Source: Halobacillus amylolyticus
GTDB lineage: Bacteria; Bacillota; Bacilli; Bacillales; Halobacillaceae
Assembly: GCF_022921115.1 (NCBI RefSeq)
Contig: NZ_CP095075.1
Coordinates: forward strand, 2,396,001-2,460,000
DNA: 64,000 nt
Reading direction: 5' to 3'
In this document: positions 9,382 through 17,540 of the stretch, piece after piece
How positions within the stretch are numbered: the stretch's first letter is position 1
How the letters are laid out: the number at the start of each line of letters is the position of its first letter
Made by a program: the position numbers and the translations under genes
The notes under the pieces: generated by a model
Database searches by the model: none
What the model saw: the letters and a program-made list of their open reading frames with translations, nothing else
Told to the model about the DNA's origin: nothing

Positions 9382-9976
9382 GACGATCAAACAATGGTTC
9401 GTCGACTTGAATCCCCAACGAATGGAAATAATACAGCTTCGCATCTTGCGTGGGGTTCTGTTTCTGAATTTCACTTAATTCCTCCATCAATGCAAAATAT
9501 TTCTTCAGCCATGCTTTAAAGTCATCCTCTGTCGCCTTAAATTCAAATGCACCTGATAAGTACTTCCACTCCGAGGGGTCCTGTGAACCAATCTCATCAT
9601 GCAACGCTTCTTCCGATGCACTCAATACACGCTTCTGGGATCGCTCAAGCATATTAATCATCATTTGGCGAACTGATTCACTCATTTCCTCTGGATGAGG
9701 AAGCAGATCACGATCCGCTACAAACCCGAGTGCTACAGACTGGTAGAACTTCTGTATAATCCCATTCTTTTCCTCCCTTTTAACAATCTGTACGAGATTA
9801 TTTTTCTCAAGTTCTTTCAGATGATAATGAATACGCGCCCTTGATAGATCAAAAACTTCTGATAGTTGCTGCCCTGTCATTGGCTTTTCCATTAATCGAA
9901 GCAGCACTTGGGAACGAAACGGGTCACTTAAGGTCTTTAACTGTTCATGGGTTGTCAGCAGTTGTATGTCTTTCAT
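9356..9976 (-). CDS. ArsR-type winged-helix transcriptional regulator
   Basis: A 206-residue protein. The N-terminal winged helix (about 8-80) contains LKTLSDPFRSQVLLRLME and RARIHYHLKELEKNNLV, typical of ArsR/HTH_20 regulators. The C-terminal 120 residues are helical and may bind ligand or mediate dimerisation. No metal-binding CxC motif is present, so it probably senses an organic compound. It is followed by the MFS gene and likely autoregulates through the palindrome at 9997-10012. Confidence 0.85.
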   Translation of the reverse strand: MKDIQLLTTHEQLKTLSDPFRSQVLLRLMEKPMTGQQLSEVFDLSRARIHYHLKELEKNNLVQIVKREEKNGIIQKFYQSVALGFVADRDLLPHPEEMSESVRQMMINMLERSQKRVLSASEEALHDEIGSQDPSEWKYLSGAFEFKATEDDFKAWLKKYFALMEELSEIQKQNPTQDAKLYYFHSLGIQVDEPLFDRQKPEEEES

Positions 9977-9996
9977 AAGTAAACTCCTTTTACACG

Positions 9997-10012
9997 GTAA
10001 AATTTATTTAAC
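9997..10012. promoter_or_regulatory. putative operator upstream of the ArsR gene
   Basis: GTAAAATTTATTTAAC lies about 20 bp upstream of the regulator start and resembles the palindrome in front of the MFS gene. Confidence 0.45.
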
Positions 10013-10105
10013 TATATAATATACCAAATCCACGAATTGTCAAATTAATTAGGGGGAAATTAAATAAAGATATTCTTCAGTTCACTAGGTAAGGAGTAGT
10101 GTCTT

Positions 10106-11050
10106 ATGGAACAATTATCAAATGAATACCTAAACGAAGCCATTGAAGACTGCAGACCCTATGCGGTTAATGGGAATGTGAACACTTCCCTCCCTAATTT
10201 TGATGATACATTAAGAGATAAACTGGGAGTATCCATTATGACAACTGACCAAAATGTCTACTCTGCAGGAAATTCAACTCATTGCGTTCCCATGCAAAGC
10301 ACTGCAAAAGTTATTGCGCTCATGCTGGCTTTACATGATTTCGGAAAAGAACGCGTCTTTCAGGCAGTAGGCATGGAACCAACAGATGAGATGTTTAATT
10401 CCATTGGTGCCATTGAATCCCATGACAAGGTTAAACCATTTAATCCTATGGTTAACGCTGGGGCGATCGCTGTTTGTTCACTGATAAAAGGGGGGAACAA
10501 TGACAATCGTTTTGATCGTTACTTACGTTTTTTAAAACAAATAACCAATAATAACGAATTGGCTATGGATGAATCCGTTTATCAAGCGGAAATAGCTAAC
10601 GGCGCTCGCAATCGTTCATTGGCCTACTTCATGCAAAGCACAGGAGCGTTGATCTTCGATGTTGAGGCAGCACTAGACCTGTACTTTAGAATAAACGCAG
10701 TGATGATGAGCTGTGACGATTTTGCCAGGGTTGGACTGCTTCTAGCACGCGATGGAATCGATTCGACCGGAAAGAGATTGATCCCTCCCCACCATCTACG
10801 TACAGTGAAGGCCATCATGATGACTTCGGGTATGTATAATTCATCGGGAGAATACGCAGTTGATGCCGGATTCCCGTGTAAGAGTGGAGTTTCCGGCAGT
10901 ATTATCGGGGTGGTCCCAGGTCGTATGGGCATTGGAATTGTTGGACCGGCTATTGATAAAAAAGGAAACAGTACAGCTGGAGGAGCACTTATTAAGAAAT
11001 TATCTAAGGATCTGAAGTTAAATATGTTCCGTACCGAAAGTACATACTAA
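10106..11050 (+). CDS. glsA: glutaminase A
   Basis: A serine-dependent beta-lactamase-fold glutaminase converting L-glutamine to glutamate and ammonia, 314 residues as in the family. The S65-x-x-K68 motif (MQSTAK) is the nucleophile and its lysine. Other family landmarks are NPMVNAGAI, GMYNSSGEYA and KSGVSGSI near the C-terminus. The start is ATG 10106 behind AAGGAG. It stands alone between divergent and unrelated genes. A run of six G at about 10490 is in frame, which is relevant to the homopolymer question elsewhere in the window. Confidence 0.93.
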   Translation: MEQLSNEYLNEAIEDCRPYAVNGNVNTSLPNFDDTLRDKLGVSIMTTDQNVYSAGNSTHCVPMQSTAKVIALMLALHDFGKERVFQAVGMEPTDEMFNSIGAIESHDKVKPFNPMVNAGAIAVCSLIKGGNNDNRFDRYLRFLKQITNNNELAMDESVYQAEIANGARNRSLAYFMQSTGALIFDVEAALDLYFRINAVMMSCDDFARVGLLLARDGIDSTGKRLIPPHHLRTVKAIMMTSGMYNSSGEYAVDAGFPCKSGVSGSIIGVVPGRMGIGIVGPAIDKKGNSTAGGALIKKLSKDLKLNMFRTESTY

Positions 11051-11150
11051 AATTTATATACACACCTCACTCTTTATGAAAACCCTTCAAAAGGAATTAA
11101 CTTAACAAATAAATATCAACGAACAGTGTTTCAGAAAGGACGGGGTCTAC

Positions 11151-11812
11151 ATGGGTGTGTGGGAATTATTACTAAGGGTTGCACTATCATTTTTAGTACT
11201 ATTCAGTTTAGCCAGAATTATGGGTCGAAAAGAAATTAGTCAGATGACCTTTTTCAACTTTGTTTCAGCCATTGCTATTGGTACCATCGCTGGAAGTCTT
11301 GCTGTTAGCCAAGATTTAAGTATCCGTAACGGGGTTATTGCATTAGTTGGATGGGCCTTTTTCACAATCGTTATTGGATTTATTGATATTAAATCTAAAC
11401 AAGCTCGAAAAGTCACTTCAGGTGACCCGTTGATTGTGATTAAGGATGGGCAAATCATGGTTAACTCGCTTCGTAAGTCTCGGTTAGATATGGATACTTT
11501 AAATACAATGCTGAGGCAGCATAACACTTTTAAAATAGAGGATGTAGACTACGCCATTTTTGAAACGAATGGCAAACTCTCTGTGGTAAAAAAAGATACT
11601 AAACAGCCTCTAACCAAAGGTGATATGAATATTTTAAATACAAGATCAAGGATTTATCCAATTGCTACTGAAGTTATATCCGATGGGTCTATCAAAATTG
11701 GTTAGACGAACAACTAAAACAAGCCGGAGTGAATTCTATTTCGGATGTTTTTTATGCAGAAGTTCAGCAGGATGGTGCTCTTCATGTAGACAAAGGTGAT
11801 ATATTTCACTAG
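11151..11812 (+). pseudogene. YetF/DUF421 membrane protein, C-terminal end out of frame
   Basis: The first 184 codons (11151-11705) match the DUF421 family: two or three N-terminal helices with LARIMGRKEISQMTFFNFV, then the YetF soluble domain. The frame stops after VISDGSIKIG. The family C-terminus continues in another frame from about 11697 to 11812 (WLDEQLKQAGVNSISDVFYAEV). Roughly ten family residues between the two parts are missing, so this looks like a small deletion with frame loss and not a simple one-base error. Confidence 0.7.
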
Positions 11813-12268
11813 GTCGGGGAGTGAGATTATAGCGAACTTGCTCATAATAGGCAAACCGCTGAAAACGTGGAATCATTTATAAGCTTGGAGAAAAACGATA
11901 GTGTTTTTCAGAGAGCACTGAAAAAGTTTGTTTATAGAGAAGAAGAAGATAACCACCTACTATATATAGGTGATCTCATCTTCTTTTATTTGTCAATATG
12001 TCGAGTGGATTCCTTATTAGAATTAACAGATATCACTTTTTTCAGCGGCCTCTGTTTTTCTACAAGCTTTTTTAAATATTCGGCTGCTCTTAAAAAATGT
12101 CCCCTGGAAGTTTCTTTAGACGGCTGAACATTTTTGTATATGACCAAACATGAAAATCATACCGCTTCATAACTGCAACACTCCTCTTTTATTGGGAAAA
12201 GGAATATTTTAACATTATCTTACTTACCCTGACATTAACAGAGGAAAATTGTTGAAAGAGCAAGAAGG
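11813..12268. other. intergenic stretch with only a weak remnant ORF
   Basis: I see no convincing gene. On the minus strand, 11986-12147 reads as 53 residues from a TTG (basic, ending NKESTRHIDK) without a ribosome binding site; it could be the tail of a lost gene. A possible hairpin, GATAACCACCTAC...TAGGTGATCTCATC, lies at about 11948-11980. Confidence 0.4.
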
Positions 12269-13252
12269 TTACTCAAGGTGCTTGTAAATAACTGTACTAT
12301 ACACCTGGGATTTCGCCTTTGGATCAATAAATGATTTGGCACTGTTGACAGCTGCCATTGCCTCATTAAATCCCGAAGCGATCAACATCGTTTTACTCGG
12401 GAAAATCGCCGCATCTCCAGCCACAAACACACCTTCAATGGATGTCGCCATATCGGTGCCTACAGGAATACGCCCCTTTTCTGTCGCAAGCCCCCATTGG
12501 TCATACAAACTCTTGTCAATCTGCAATCCTTCATAAACAAGCAGATGGTCAGTCTGAATGTATTCACCATTGGTGAGAACGACACCTGCTAGTTCCACTC
12601 CTGTACCTTCAAGCTGTTCCACTTGTGCTTCCATATGAACATGGACACCGGATTGCTTAAGTTTTTCCACATCGTTTTCATAAACGGCCTTAAACTCTGA
12701 GCCTCGATTGACGAGATGGACTGCTGAGGCCACGTCTTCTAACGCAAGTGCCCAATCGACACCAACCCTGTTCTCCGAAATCACAACGGCTTTCTGTCCT
12801 GTATATTGCATAAGATTTTGGATCGTATAATGAATGTGTTTCCCTTCATAAAGATGGCTTCCTTCTACATCCAGAGGGCGCATATCATAAGTTCCTAAAC
12901 CTGAAGCAACAACCACCGTTTTGGAAAAATGCTTTTCACCAGTCAACGATGTCAACACAAATGTTCCGTCTTCTTGCTTATCGATGGCTCCAACTTTCTG
13001 TCCCATCACGAACGTAGGCTGGACGCTTAAGGCTTGTTCTTTAACGTCAGCTACGAGATCATCTCCAAGCACTCCAAGGAATCCGCCGACATCGTAAATT
13101 TTTTTCTCCGGATAGAAAAAGGACACCTTTCCGCCAAGGTCTGGCTGATATTCAATCACCTTCGTTTTCATCTCACGCATCCCACTGTAAAAAGCCGTAT
13201 ATAATCCTGTTGTTCCCCCACCGATAATAGTCACATCATAGAGTTCACTCAT
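12269..13252 (-). CDS. ferredoxin/flavodoxin-NADP reductase-like flavoprotein (YumC/YcgT family)
   Basis: A 327-residue thioredoxin-reductase-like protein without the CxxC redox pair. The FAD-binding GGGTTG is at residues 11-16 and the second FAD motif GVFVAGDAA near 275. The NADPH-binding GxGxxG of the family (GGGDSAVDWAL in YumC) is replaced by ISENRVGVDWAL. It is the last gene of a run with two FecCD permeases (17 bp gap) behind a Fur box, so it probably reduces the imported ferric chelate (inference). The altered pyridine-nucleotide motif makes the electron donor uncertain. Confidence 0.85.
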   Translation of the reverse strand: MSELYDVTIIGGGTTGLYTAFYSGMREMKTKVIEYQPDLGGKVSFFYPEKKIYDVGGFLGVLGDDLVADVKEQALSVQPTFVMGQKVGAIDKQEDGTFVLTSLTGEKHFSKTVVVASGLGTYDMRPLDVEGSHLYEGKHIHYTIQNLMQYTGQKAVVISENRVGVDWALALEDVASAVHLVNRGSEFKAVYENDVEKLKQSGVHVHMEAQVEQLEGTGVELAGVVLTNGEYIQTDHLLVYEGLQIDKSLYDQWGLATEKGRIPVGTDMATSIEGVFVAGDAAIFPSKTMLIASGFNEAMAAVNSAKSFIDPKAKSQVYSTVIYKHLE

Positions 13253-13269
13253 TGGCCCCGTCTCCTTTA

Positions 13270-14292
13270 TTAGTTCGTTTTCATGAGCAGATAGATAAAA
13301 TAAGGTGTGCTTACAATGGTTACGACAATACCAACTGGAATCTCTGCTGGTGCGATAATATTCTTTCCGATTGTGTCTGCAACAAGTAAAATCAAGGCAC
13401 CTAGTAATGCGGTGACCGGAAGGAGTTGCTGATGTTTAGGTCCAACAATTCTTCGAGCGATGTGCGGAGCGACAAGACCGAGAAAGGCAATTCCACCAGC
13501 AGCAGCTACACACAATCCCGCTATAGCAACGGCTAATAATAGTAGAAACCGGCGCTCCCTCTCAACCCGAGCACCTAAGCCAACGGCCATTTGCTCACCC
13601 AAGTTTAAGATATTGATGACTGGGGATTTATATAGGCTGTAAATGATCAAGGCTACAATCCACGGCAACAAGGCTAATACAAAGCTCCAGCTTGATCCCC
13701 ATATATCCCCGGACAGCCATACTAGCGCCTTCGTGAAATCTTGTGGGTTCATTTTAATTTGAAAAACGATCAGGGCCGCACTAAACCCAGCATTGACACC
13801 GATTCCAACGAGAATCAGCCGTACAGGATTAACCCCTTTTTTCCATGCTAAAAAGTATACAAGAATGGCCGCTGTGAATGCCCCAATCAAGGCAAATAGC
13901 GGAAGAATGTAGACACCAAGTCCACTGATACTGGCCATTGAGCTTTGAAAAAAGAAGATATAGACAACAACCGCTAAGCCAGCTCCCGTGTTGATCCCCA
14001 ATATACCAGGGTCAGCCAGTTCATTTTTCGTGACTCCCTGTAAGATGGCGCCGGAAATGCCAAAGCCGGCGCCAACTAGCAACGCTAACACCATCCGTGG
14101 CAGTCGAAAGTCAAATAATACAAGCTCTTGCCTCTCATCTCCTAATCCTACTAATGTACGAATCACATCATTCGGTGCAATTTGCACAACTCCCGTATTC
14201 AAACTGACAAATAGCATCACCAGGATAAGAATGAATAAGCTGCTCATCGTCCACCAAAAACGGCTCCGGCCTTGTACGGAAAAATGTTTCAT
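13270..14292 (-). CDS. FecCD-family siderophore ABC permease (second)
   Basis: About 340 residues from ATG 14292 (MKHFSVQG), with nine or ten helices. The conserved FecCD elements GFGISGAILQGVTKNELADP and GGIAFLGLVAPHIARRIVG are present, the latter being the loop that contacts the ATPase. Its ATG overlaps the preceding permease stop as TAATG, so translation is probably coupled. It resembles YfhA of the B. subtilis YfiYZ-YfhA hydroxamate system. Confidence 0.92.
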   Translation of the reverse strand: MKHFSVQGRSRFWWTMSSLFILILVMLFVSLNTGVVQIAPNDVIRTLVGLGDERQELVLFDFRLPRMVLALLVGAGFGISGAILQGVTKNELADPGILGINTGAGLAVVVYIFFFQSSMASISGLGVYILPLFALIGAFTAAILVYFLAWKKGVNPVRLILVGIGVNAGFSAALIVFQIKMNPQDFTKALVWLSGDIWGSSWSFVLALLPWIVALIIYSLYKSPVINILNLGEQMAVGLGARVERERRFLLLLAVAIAGLCVAAAGGIAFLGLVAPHIARRIVGPKHQQLLPVTALLGALILLVADTIGKNIIAPAEIPVGIVVTIVSTPYFIYLLMKTN

Positions 14293-15332
14293 TATAACCC
14301 GCTCCTTTCTCCGCGAGCGAGATAAAGAAAGAACGGTACCCCAATACAAGCCGTAATGGCGCCAACCGGTGTTTCATACGGCGCATTAACGAGCCGGGCA
14401 CCAATGTCAGCAATGACGAGAAGCAATCCGCCAAGAACAGCCGACACCGGAATAATCAAACGGTAATCCGTTCCAACGAGAAAGCGTACAATATGCGGAA
14501 TCACAAGACCGACAAACCCTACGGTTCCTGCTACAGAAACAGCTGCACCCGTCAAGACAAGCACAACGATCACACCAAGGGTTTTAACGACCAGCGTGTT
14601 TTGGCCAAGCCCTTTTGACACTTCTTCTCCTAAACTTAAAATGGTTACAGCCCGCGAAATGATCAAGGCTAATAGTAAACCGACGACTCCAGCGCCTAAT
14701 AACAATTGTACTGACAGCCAATTCGTACCAGATAAATCTCCGGCATACCAGAAGCTCATCTGCTTGGCCACTTGAAAGTGAAGGGAAAACGCCGAGGAAA
14801 GTGAGCTGAGCATACCACCTACAGCGACACCTGCCAGCGCAAGTTTAACTGGGGTAAGTCCACCTTTTGAAAAAGATCCAACGGCAAACACAAGAATCAC
14901 CGCTATCCCTGCCCCTGCGAAGGAAGCAAATGTCATGCCAAGGTTTGTGACAGCAGGGAAAAAGATAAGCGCGATAATTAAAGCAAAGGCCGCACCGTGA
15001 CTCACCCCCATAATGGAAGGAGAAGCAAGCGGGTTTCTCGTAAGCCCCTGCATAACGGCACCAGATACGGCTAAGAAGCTCCCAATAAGCGCTGCACCGA
15101 TGGCTCTTGGAAGTCTTAACTCCCTAATAACCTGATGGTTGGTAAGCTCCGGATCAAATACAAAAACAGCTTGCCATACCGTCGCAAGTTTAATGTCTGT
15201 TACACCTAAGGTAACCGATAACCCTATTGATACGATAAGTGCAGCAACCCCGCAGATAAAAATAATCGCCGCACGAAAAAAACGGCTCGTTAATCCTTCT
15301 ATATGAGACTTCTCTAATTCGCTCAACGTCAT
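14292..15332 (-). CDS. FecCD-family siderophore ABC permease (first)
   Basis: A 346-residue permease with the FecCD motifs SGAVMQGLTRNPLASPSIMG and GFVGLVIPHIVRFLVG. It is the first gene of the Fur-controlled run permease-permease-flavoprotein. It forms a heterodimer with the following permease and is divergent from the binding lipoprotein at 15535. No ATPase is encoded here; the ATPase at 4746 is the likely partner. Confidence 0.92.
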   Translation of the reverse strand: MTLSELEKSHIEGLTSRFFRAAIIFICGVAALIVSIGLSVTLGVTDIKLATVWQAVFVFDPELTNHQVIRELRLPRAIGAALIGSFLAVSGAVMQGLTRNPLASPSIMGVSHGAAFALIIALIFFPAVTNLGMTFASFAGAGIAVILVFAVGSFSKGGLTPVKLALAGVAVGGMLSSLSSAFSLHFQVAKQMSFWYAGDLSGTNWLSVQLLLGAGVVGLLLALIISRAVTILSLGEEVSKGLGQNTLVVKTLGVIVVLVLTGAAVSVAGTVGFVGLVIPHIVRFLVGTDYRLIIPVSAVLGGLLLVIADIGARLVNAPYETPVGAITACIGVPFFLYLARGERSGL

Positions 15333-15377
15333 TCAACCCTCTCTACTTCCTACAGACAACGATCATTCTATGTAAAC

Positions 15378-15396
15378 TAAATTGAGAATCATTATC
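15378..15396. promoter_or_regulatory. Fur box of the permease operon
   Basis: On the minus strand, GATAATGATTCTCAATTTA matches the 19-bp Fur consensus at 14 of 19 positions, 46 bp upstream of the first permease. Confidence 0.75.
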
Positions 15397-15475
15397 ACTT
15401 AAACCAGTATATAATTCTCTTTCTCATAATTCAAGATTTTATCCAAATACTAAAATAATAATTGACTGATTAAAT

Positions 15476-15494
15476 GAAAATGATTATCATTATC
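15476..15494. promoter_or_regulatory. Fur box of the binding-protein gene
   Basis: GAAAATGATTATCATTATC matches the Fur consensus at 17 of 19 positions, 41 bp upstream of the lipoprotein start. The divergent genes thus each have their own site. Confidence 0.88.
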
Positions 15495-15534
15495 GTAGGT
15501 GAAACGCAGATTATACATCATTAGGAGGTAAGTC

Positions 15535-16491
15535 ATGGTTAACAAGAAAATACTTTTACTATTTAGTTTGCTATTCGTCCTGACTATCATAAGCGCTTGC
15601 GGAAGTGGGAACGGCGAAAGCTCTTCAGATGCAAGTAATGAAGAAGAAACTGCGGACAAAGAACGCACACTTGAGCATGCGTCAGGTGAGGTAACCATAC
15701 CAGCCAACCCCGAGAAAATCATTGCTCCATACTTAGAAGACTCCCTTGTTGCTTTGGGTGTAACACCTGCAGCACAATGGTCGATAGGTAATGACGTTCT
15801 TGACTACCTGCAGCCACAGCTTGAAGATGTTCCGAAAATTGCCTGGGATCTGCCGCCAGAACAGGTGATTAAGCATAATCCGGACCTGCTTATTTTCAGC
15901 TCCCCATCCTCTTTGCAAAACGGAAGTTATGAAGATTACAATAAAATTGCTCCGACATACGTGTACAAAGATGAGGTAAGCTCAGACTGGAGAAAACAAC
16001 TTACGCAAATGGGCGAAATTTTAAGTAAGCAAGATAAAGCCAAGCAAGCCCTCGCTGATTTTGACAAAAAGGTAGAAGAAGCTAAAGCAAGTCTGCAAGA
16101 ATCCATTGGCGATGAATCCGTAGCATTTGTCTGGACAATGGGTGACCAATTTTTCGTCTTTGAAAATACTCGTTATGCTGCTGAAATTGTATACAACGAA
16201 ATGGGTGTGACCCAGCCTGAATTTGTTAAAAATCTTCCTGAAGCGGAAGGTCAGTGGAACCCAATGTCACTAGAAAAGTTAGGCCAGCTCGATGCTGATC
16301 ATGTTTTCTTGATTGGAAAGGAAGGCGAAGCCGGCTTTGAAACACTTAAAAGCAGTTCGGTTTGGCAGAGCACCCCTGCGGTTGAAAACGGCCAGGTCTA
16401 TGTAATGAATGAACCGAGCCACTGGACAATTGATGGTGTGATTGCTCACAGTATGTCAATCGACAAAATCGTCGAAACCCTTACGAAATAA
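15535..16491 (+). CDS. iron-siderophore binding lipoprotein (YfiY/FecB-like)
   Basis: A 318-residue periplasmic-binding-protein type III fold. A signal peptide ends in lipobox ISAC with Cys23 as the lipidation site, followed by an acidic Ser-rich linker. LEHASGEVTIPANPEKII and the long central helix are typical of siderophore receptors that deliver to FecCD permeases. AGGAGG precedes ATG 15535. Divergent from the permease genes and behind its own Fur box. Confidence 0.9.
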   Translation: MVNKKILLLFSLLFVLTIISACGSGNGESSSDASNEEETADKERTLEHASGEVTIPANPEKIIAPYLEDSLVALGVTPAAQWSIGNDVLDYLQPQLEDVPKIAWDLPPEQVIKHNPDLLIFSSPSSLQNGSYEDYNKIAPTYVYKDEVSSDWRKQLTQMGEILSKQDKAKQALADFDKKVEEAKASLQESIGDESVAFVWTMGDQFFVFENTRYAAEIVYNEMGVTQPEFVKNLPEAEGQWNPMSLEKLGQLDADHVFLIGKEGEAGFETLKSSSVWQSTPAVENGQVYVMNEPSHWTIDGVIAHSMSIDKIVETLTK

Positions 16492-16543
16492 AAAAACTCC
16501 TAAAGCTAAACGGGGAAAAGCCGGATAGCTTTAGGAGTTTTTT
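16491..16543 (+). terminator. terminator after the siderophore-binding lipoprotein gene
   Basis: AAAAAACTCCTAAAGCT and AGCTTTAGGAGTTTTTT are perfect complements around a short loop. Confidence 0.9.
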
Positions 16544-16557
16544 CATATTTCATTAGA

Positions 16558-16833
16558 TTATTTTGCTAATACGTCCTGATGGTTCTCATTTCGGTCTATT
16601 ACACTCTTTGTAAAAGAGCAGAGTGGAATAATCGTTTTCCCCTCGTTACGGGCGAACTGTACAACCTCCTTAATGAGTTTCTCACCAATCCCTTCCCCGC
16701 GACGCTCCTCAGAAACAAAAGTGTGATCTACAATAAGCTGGTCACTTCCAGCGGGAACAACAGAAATCTCCGCGATAAGCTCTCCTTCTTCCTTAGCAAT
16801 AAATTGGTCTCCCTTTTTTATGATATCCTTCAT
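16558..16833 (-). CDS. small GNAT-type N-acetyltransferase (YjdJ/COG2388)
   Basis: A 91-residue single-domain protein with the acetyl-CoA loop RRGEGIG at 45-51 and the HTFV strand before it, matching the short COG2388 acyltransferases. The substrate is unknown. The start ATG 16833 is preceded by GGTGG. No operon partner. Confidence 0.8.
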   Translation of the reverse strand: MKDIIKKGDQFIAKEEGELIAEISVVPAGSDQLIVDHTFVSEERRGEGIGEKLIKEVVQFARNEGKTIIPLCSFTKSVIDRNENHQDVLAK

Positions 16834-16950
16834 ACGACCACCTTCCTATGCATTGATCTTCTTTTATTGATATACCCTTATATAGATGTAGGTGAACATC
16901 TGATCATATAAGAAATAGATTAGATACGCCCTAGACTAAGATGATTGAGG

Positions 16951-17075
16951 ATTGTTCCCTAGTACAAGATAATTGTTCCCTAACACTATGCGATTGGTCC
17001 CTAACTTGGAATATTGTTCCCTAACTCATAGGGATTGTTCTTTAACGAAGGCGAATTGTTCGCTATCGAAAAGTT
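16951..17075 (+). repeat. 21-bp degenerate tandem array A (ATTGTTCCCTAAC core)
   Basis: Six units start at 16951, 16972, 16993, 17013, 17034 and 17055, a spacing of 20-21 bp. Each begins ATTGTTCCCTA or a close variant and ends in 7-8 variable bases. It lies between the GNAT gene and padR and is not coding. Confidence 0.85.
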
Positions 17076-17158
17076 AATATTAATTTCACCTCTTCTCCGT
17101 CAAAAAAATTCAAACCCCTGCGAAATGTAAAGCCTACGTAAATTCTCCGAAGAAGTCA

Positions 17159-17207
17159 TTGTCTTTTTCACTCCAATATCGTATATTGATATCGCGTTAC
17201 GATATCA
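17159..17207 (+). promoter_or_regulatory. padR promoter with overlapping palindromic operator
   Basis: TTGTCT (17159-17164) and TATATT (17182-17187) are separated by 17 bp. The -10 region and downstream sequence contain ATATCGTATATTGATATC and the palindrome GATATCGCGTTACGATATC (arms of 7 bp). A PadR-type repressor site overlapping the promoter fits autoregulation of padR-chrA (inference). Confidence 0.65.
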
Positions 17208-17222
17208 AAGGAGGAATGACTT

Positions 17223-17540
17223 ATTTTACGGGACTTTTTCCTAGGATCTATTAAAATACATATCCTCTATCATGCCGATGTCGAGCCGATTTATGGTGCT
17301 TTTTTAATGGAAGAGCTTGCTTCACATGGATATGAAATCAGCCCTGGCACTCTCTACCCGACGTTAAACTCGCTGTACACAAATGGCTTGCTCCATAAAT
17401 ACGAGGAAACGGTAAATGGCAAGGTGAGGAAGTATTACACGATTACGGACAAAGGCCGCTTGACTCTTGAAGAAGGAAAGCAGCAGGTCCGTGAGCTTGC
17501 TCGCGAAGTTCTAAATGAAAATCATAGGAGGAATGAATGA
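17223..17540 (+). CDS. PadR-family transcriptional regulator with a predicted ATT start
   Basis: The PadR winged helix is complete only if translation begins upstream of the first in-frame ATG (17307): the frame reads LRDFFLGSIKIHILYHADVE and then PIYGAFLMEEL. The strong AGGAGG at 17209-17214 lies 8 nt before ATT 17223, whereas the ATG at 17216 is too close and in another frame. The 105-residue product has the conserved ISPGTLYPTLNSL recognition helix. It overlaps chrA by ATGA and probably controls it. The alternative explanation is a two-base sequencing loss. Confidence 0.8.
   Translation: MLRDFFLGSIKIHILYHADVEPIYGAFLMEELASHGYEISPGTLYPTLNSLYTNGLLHKYEETVNGKVRKYYTITDKGRLTLEEGKQQVRELAREVLNENHRRNE

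Noticed and set aside
11867..12127. 86-codon plus-strand ORF
   Set aside because: No ribosome site or recognisable domain, with composition unlike neighbouring genes; the opposite strand reads somewhat better but also lacks a start.
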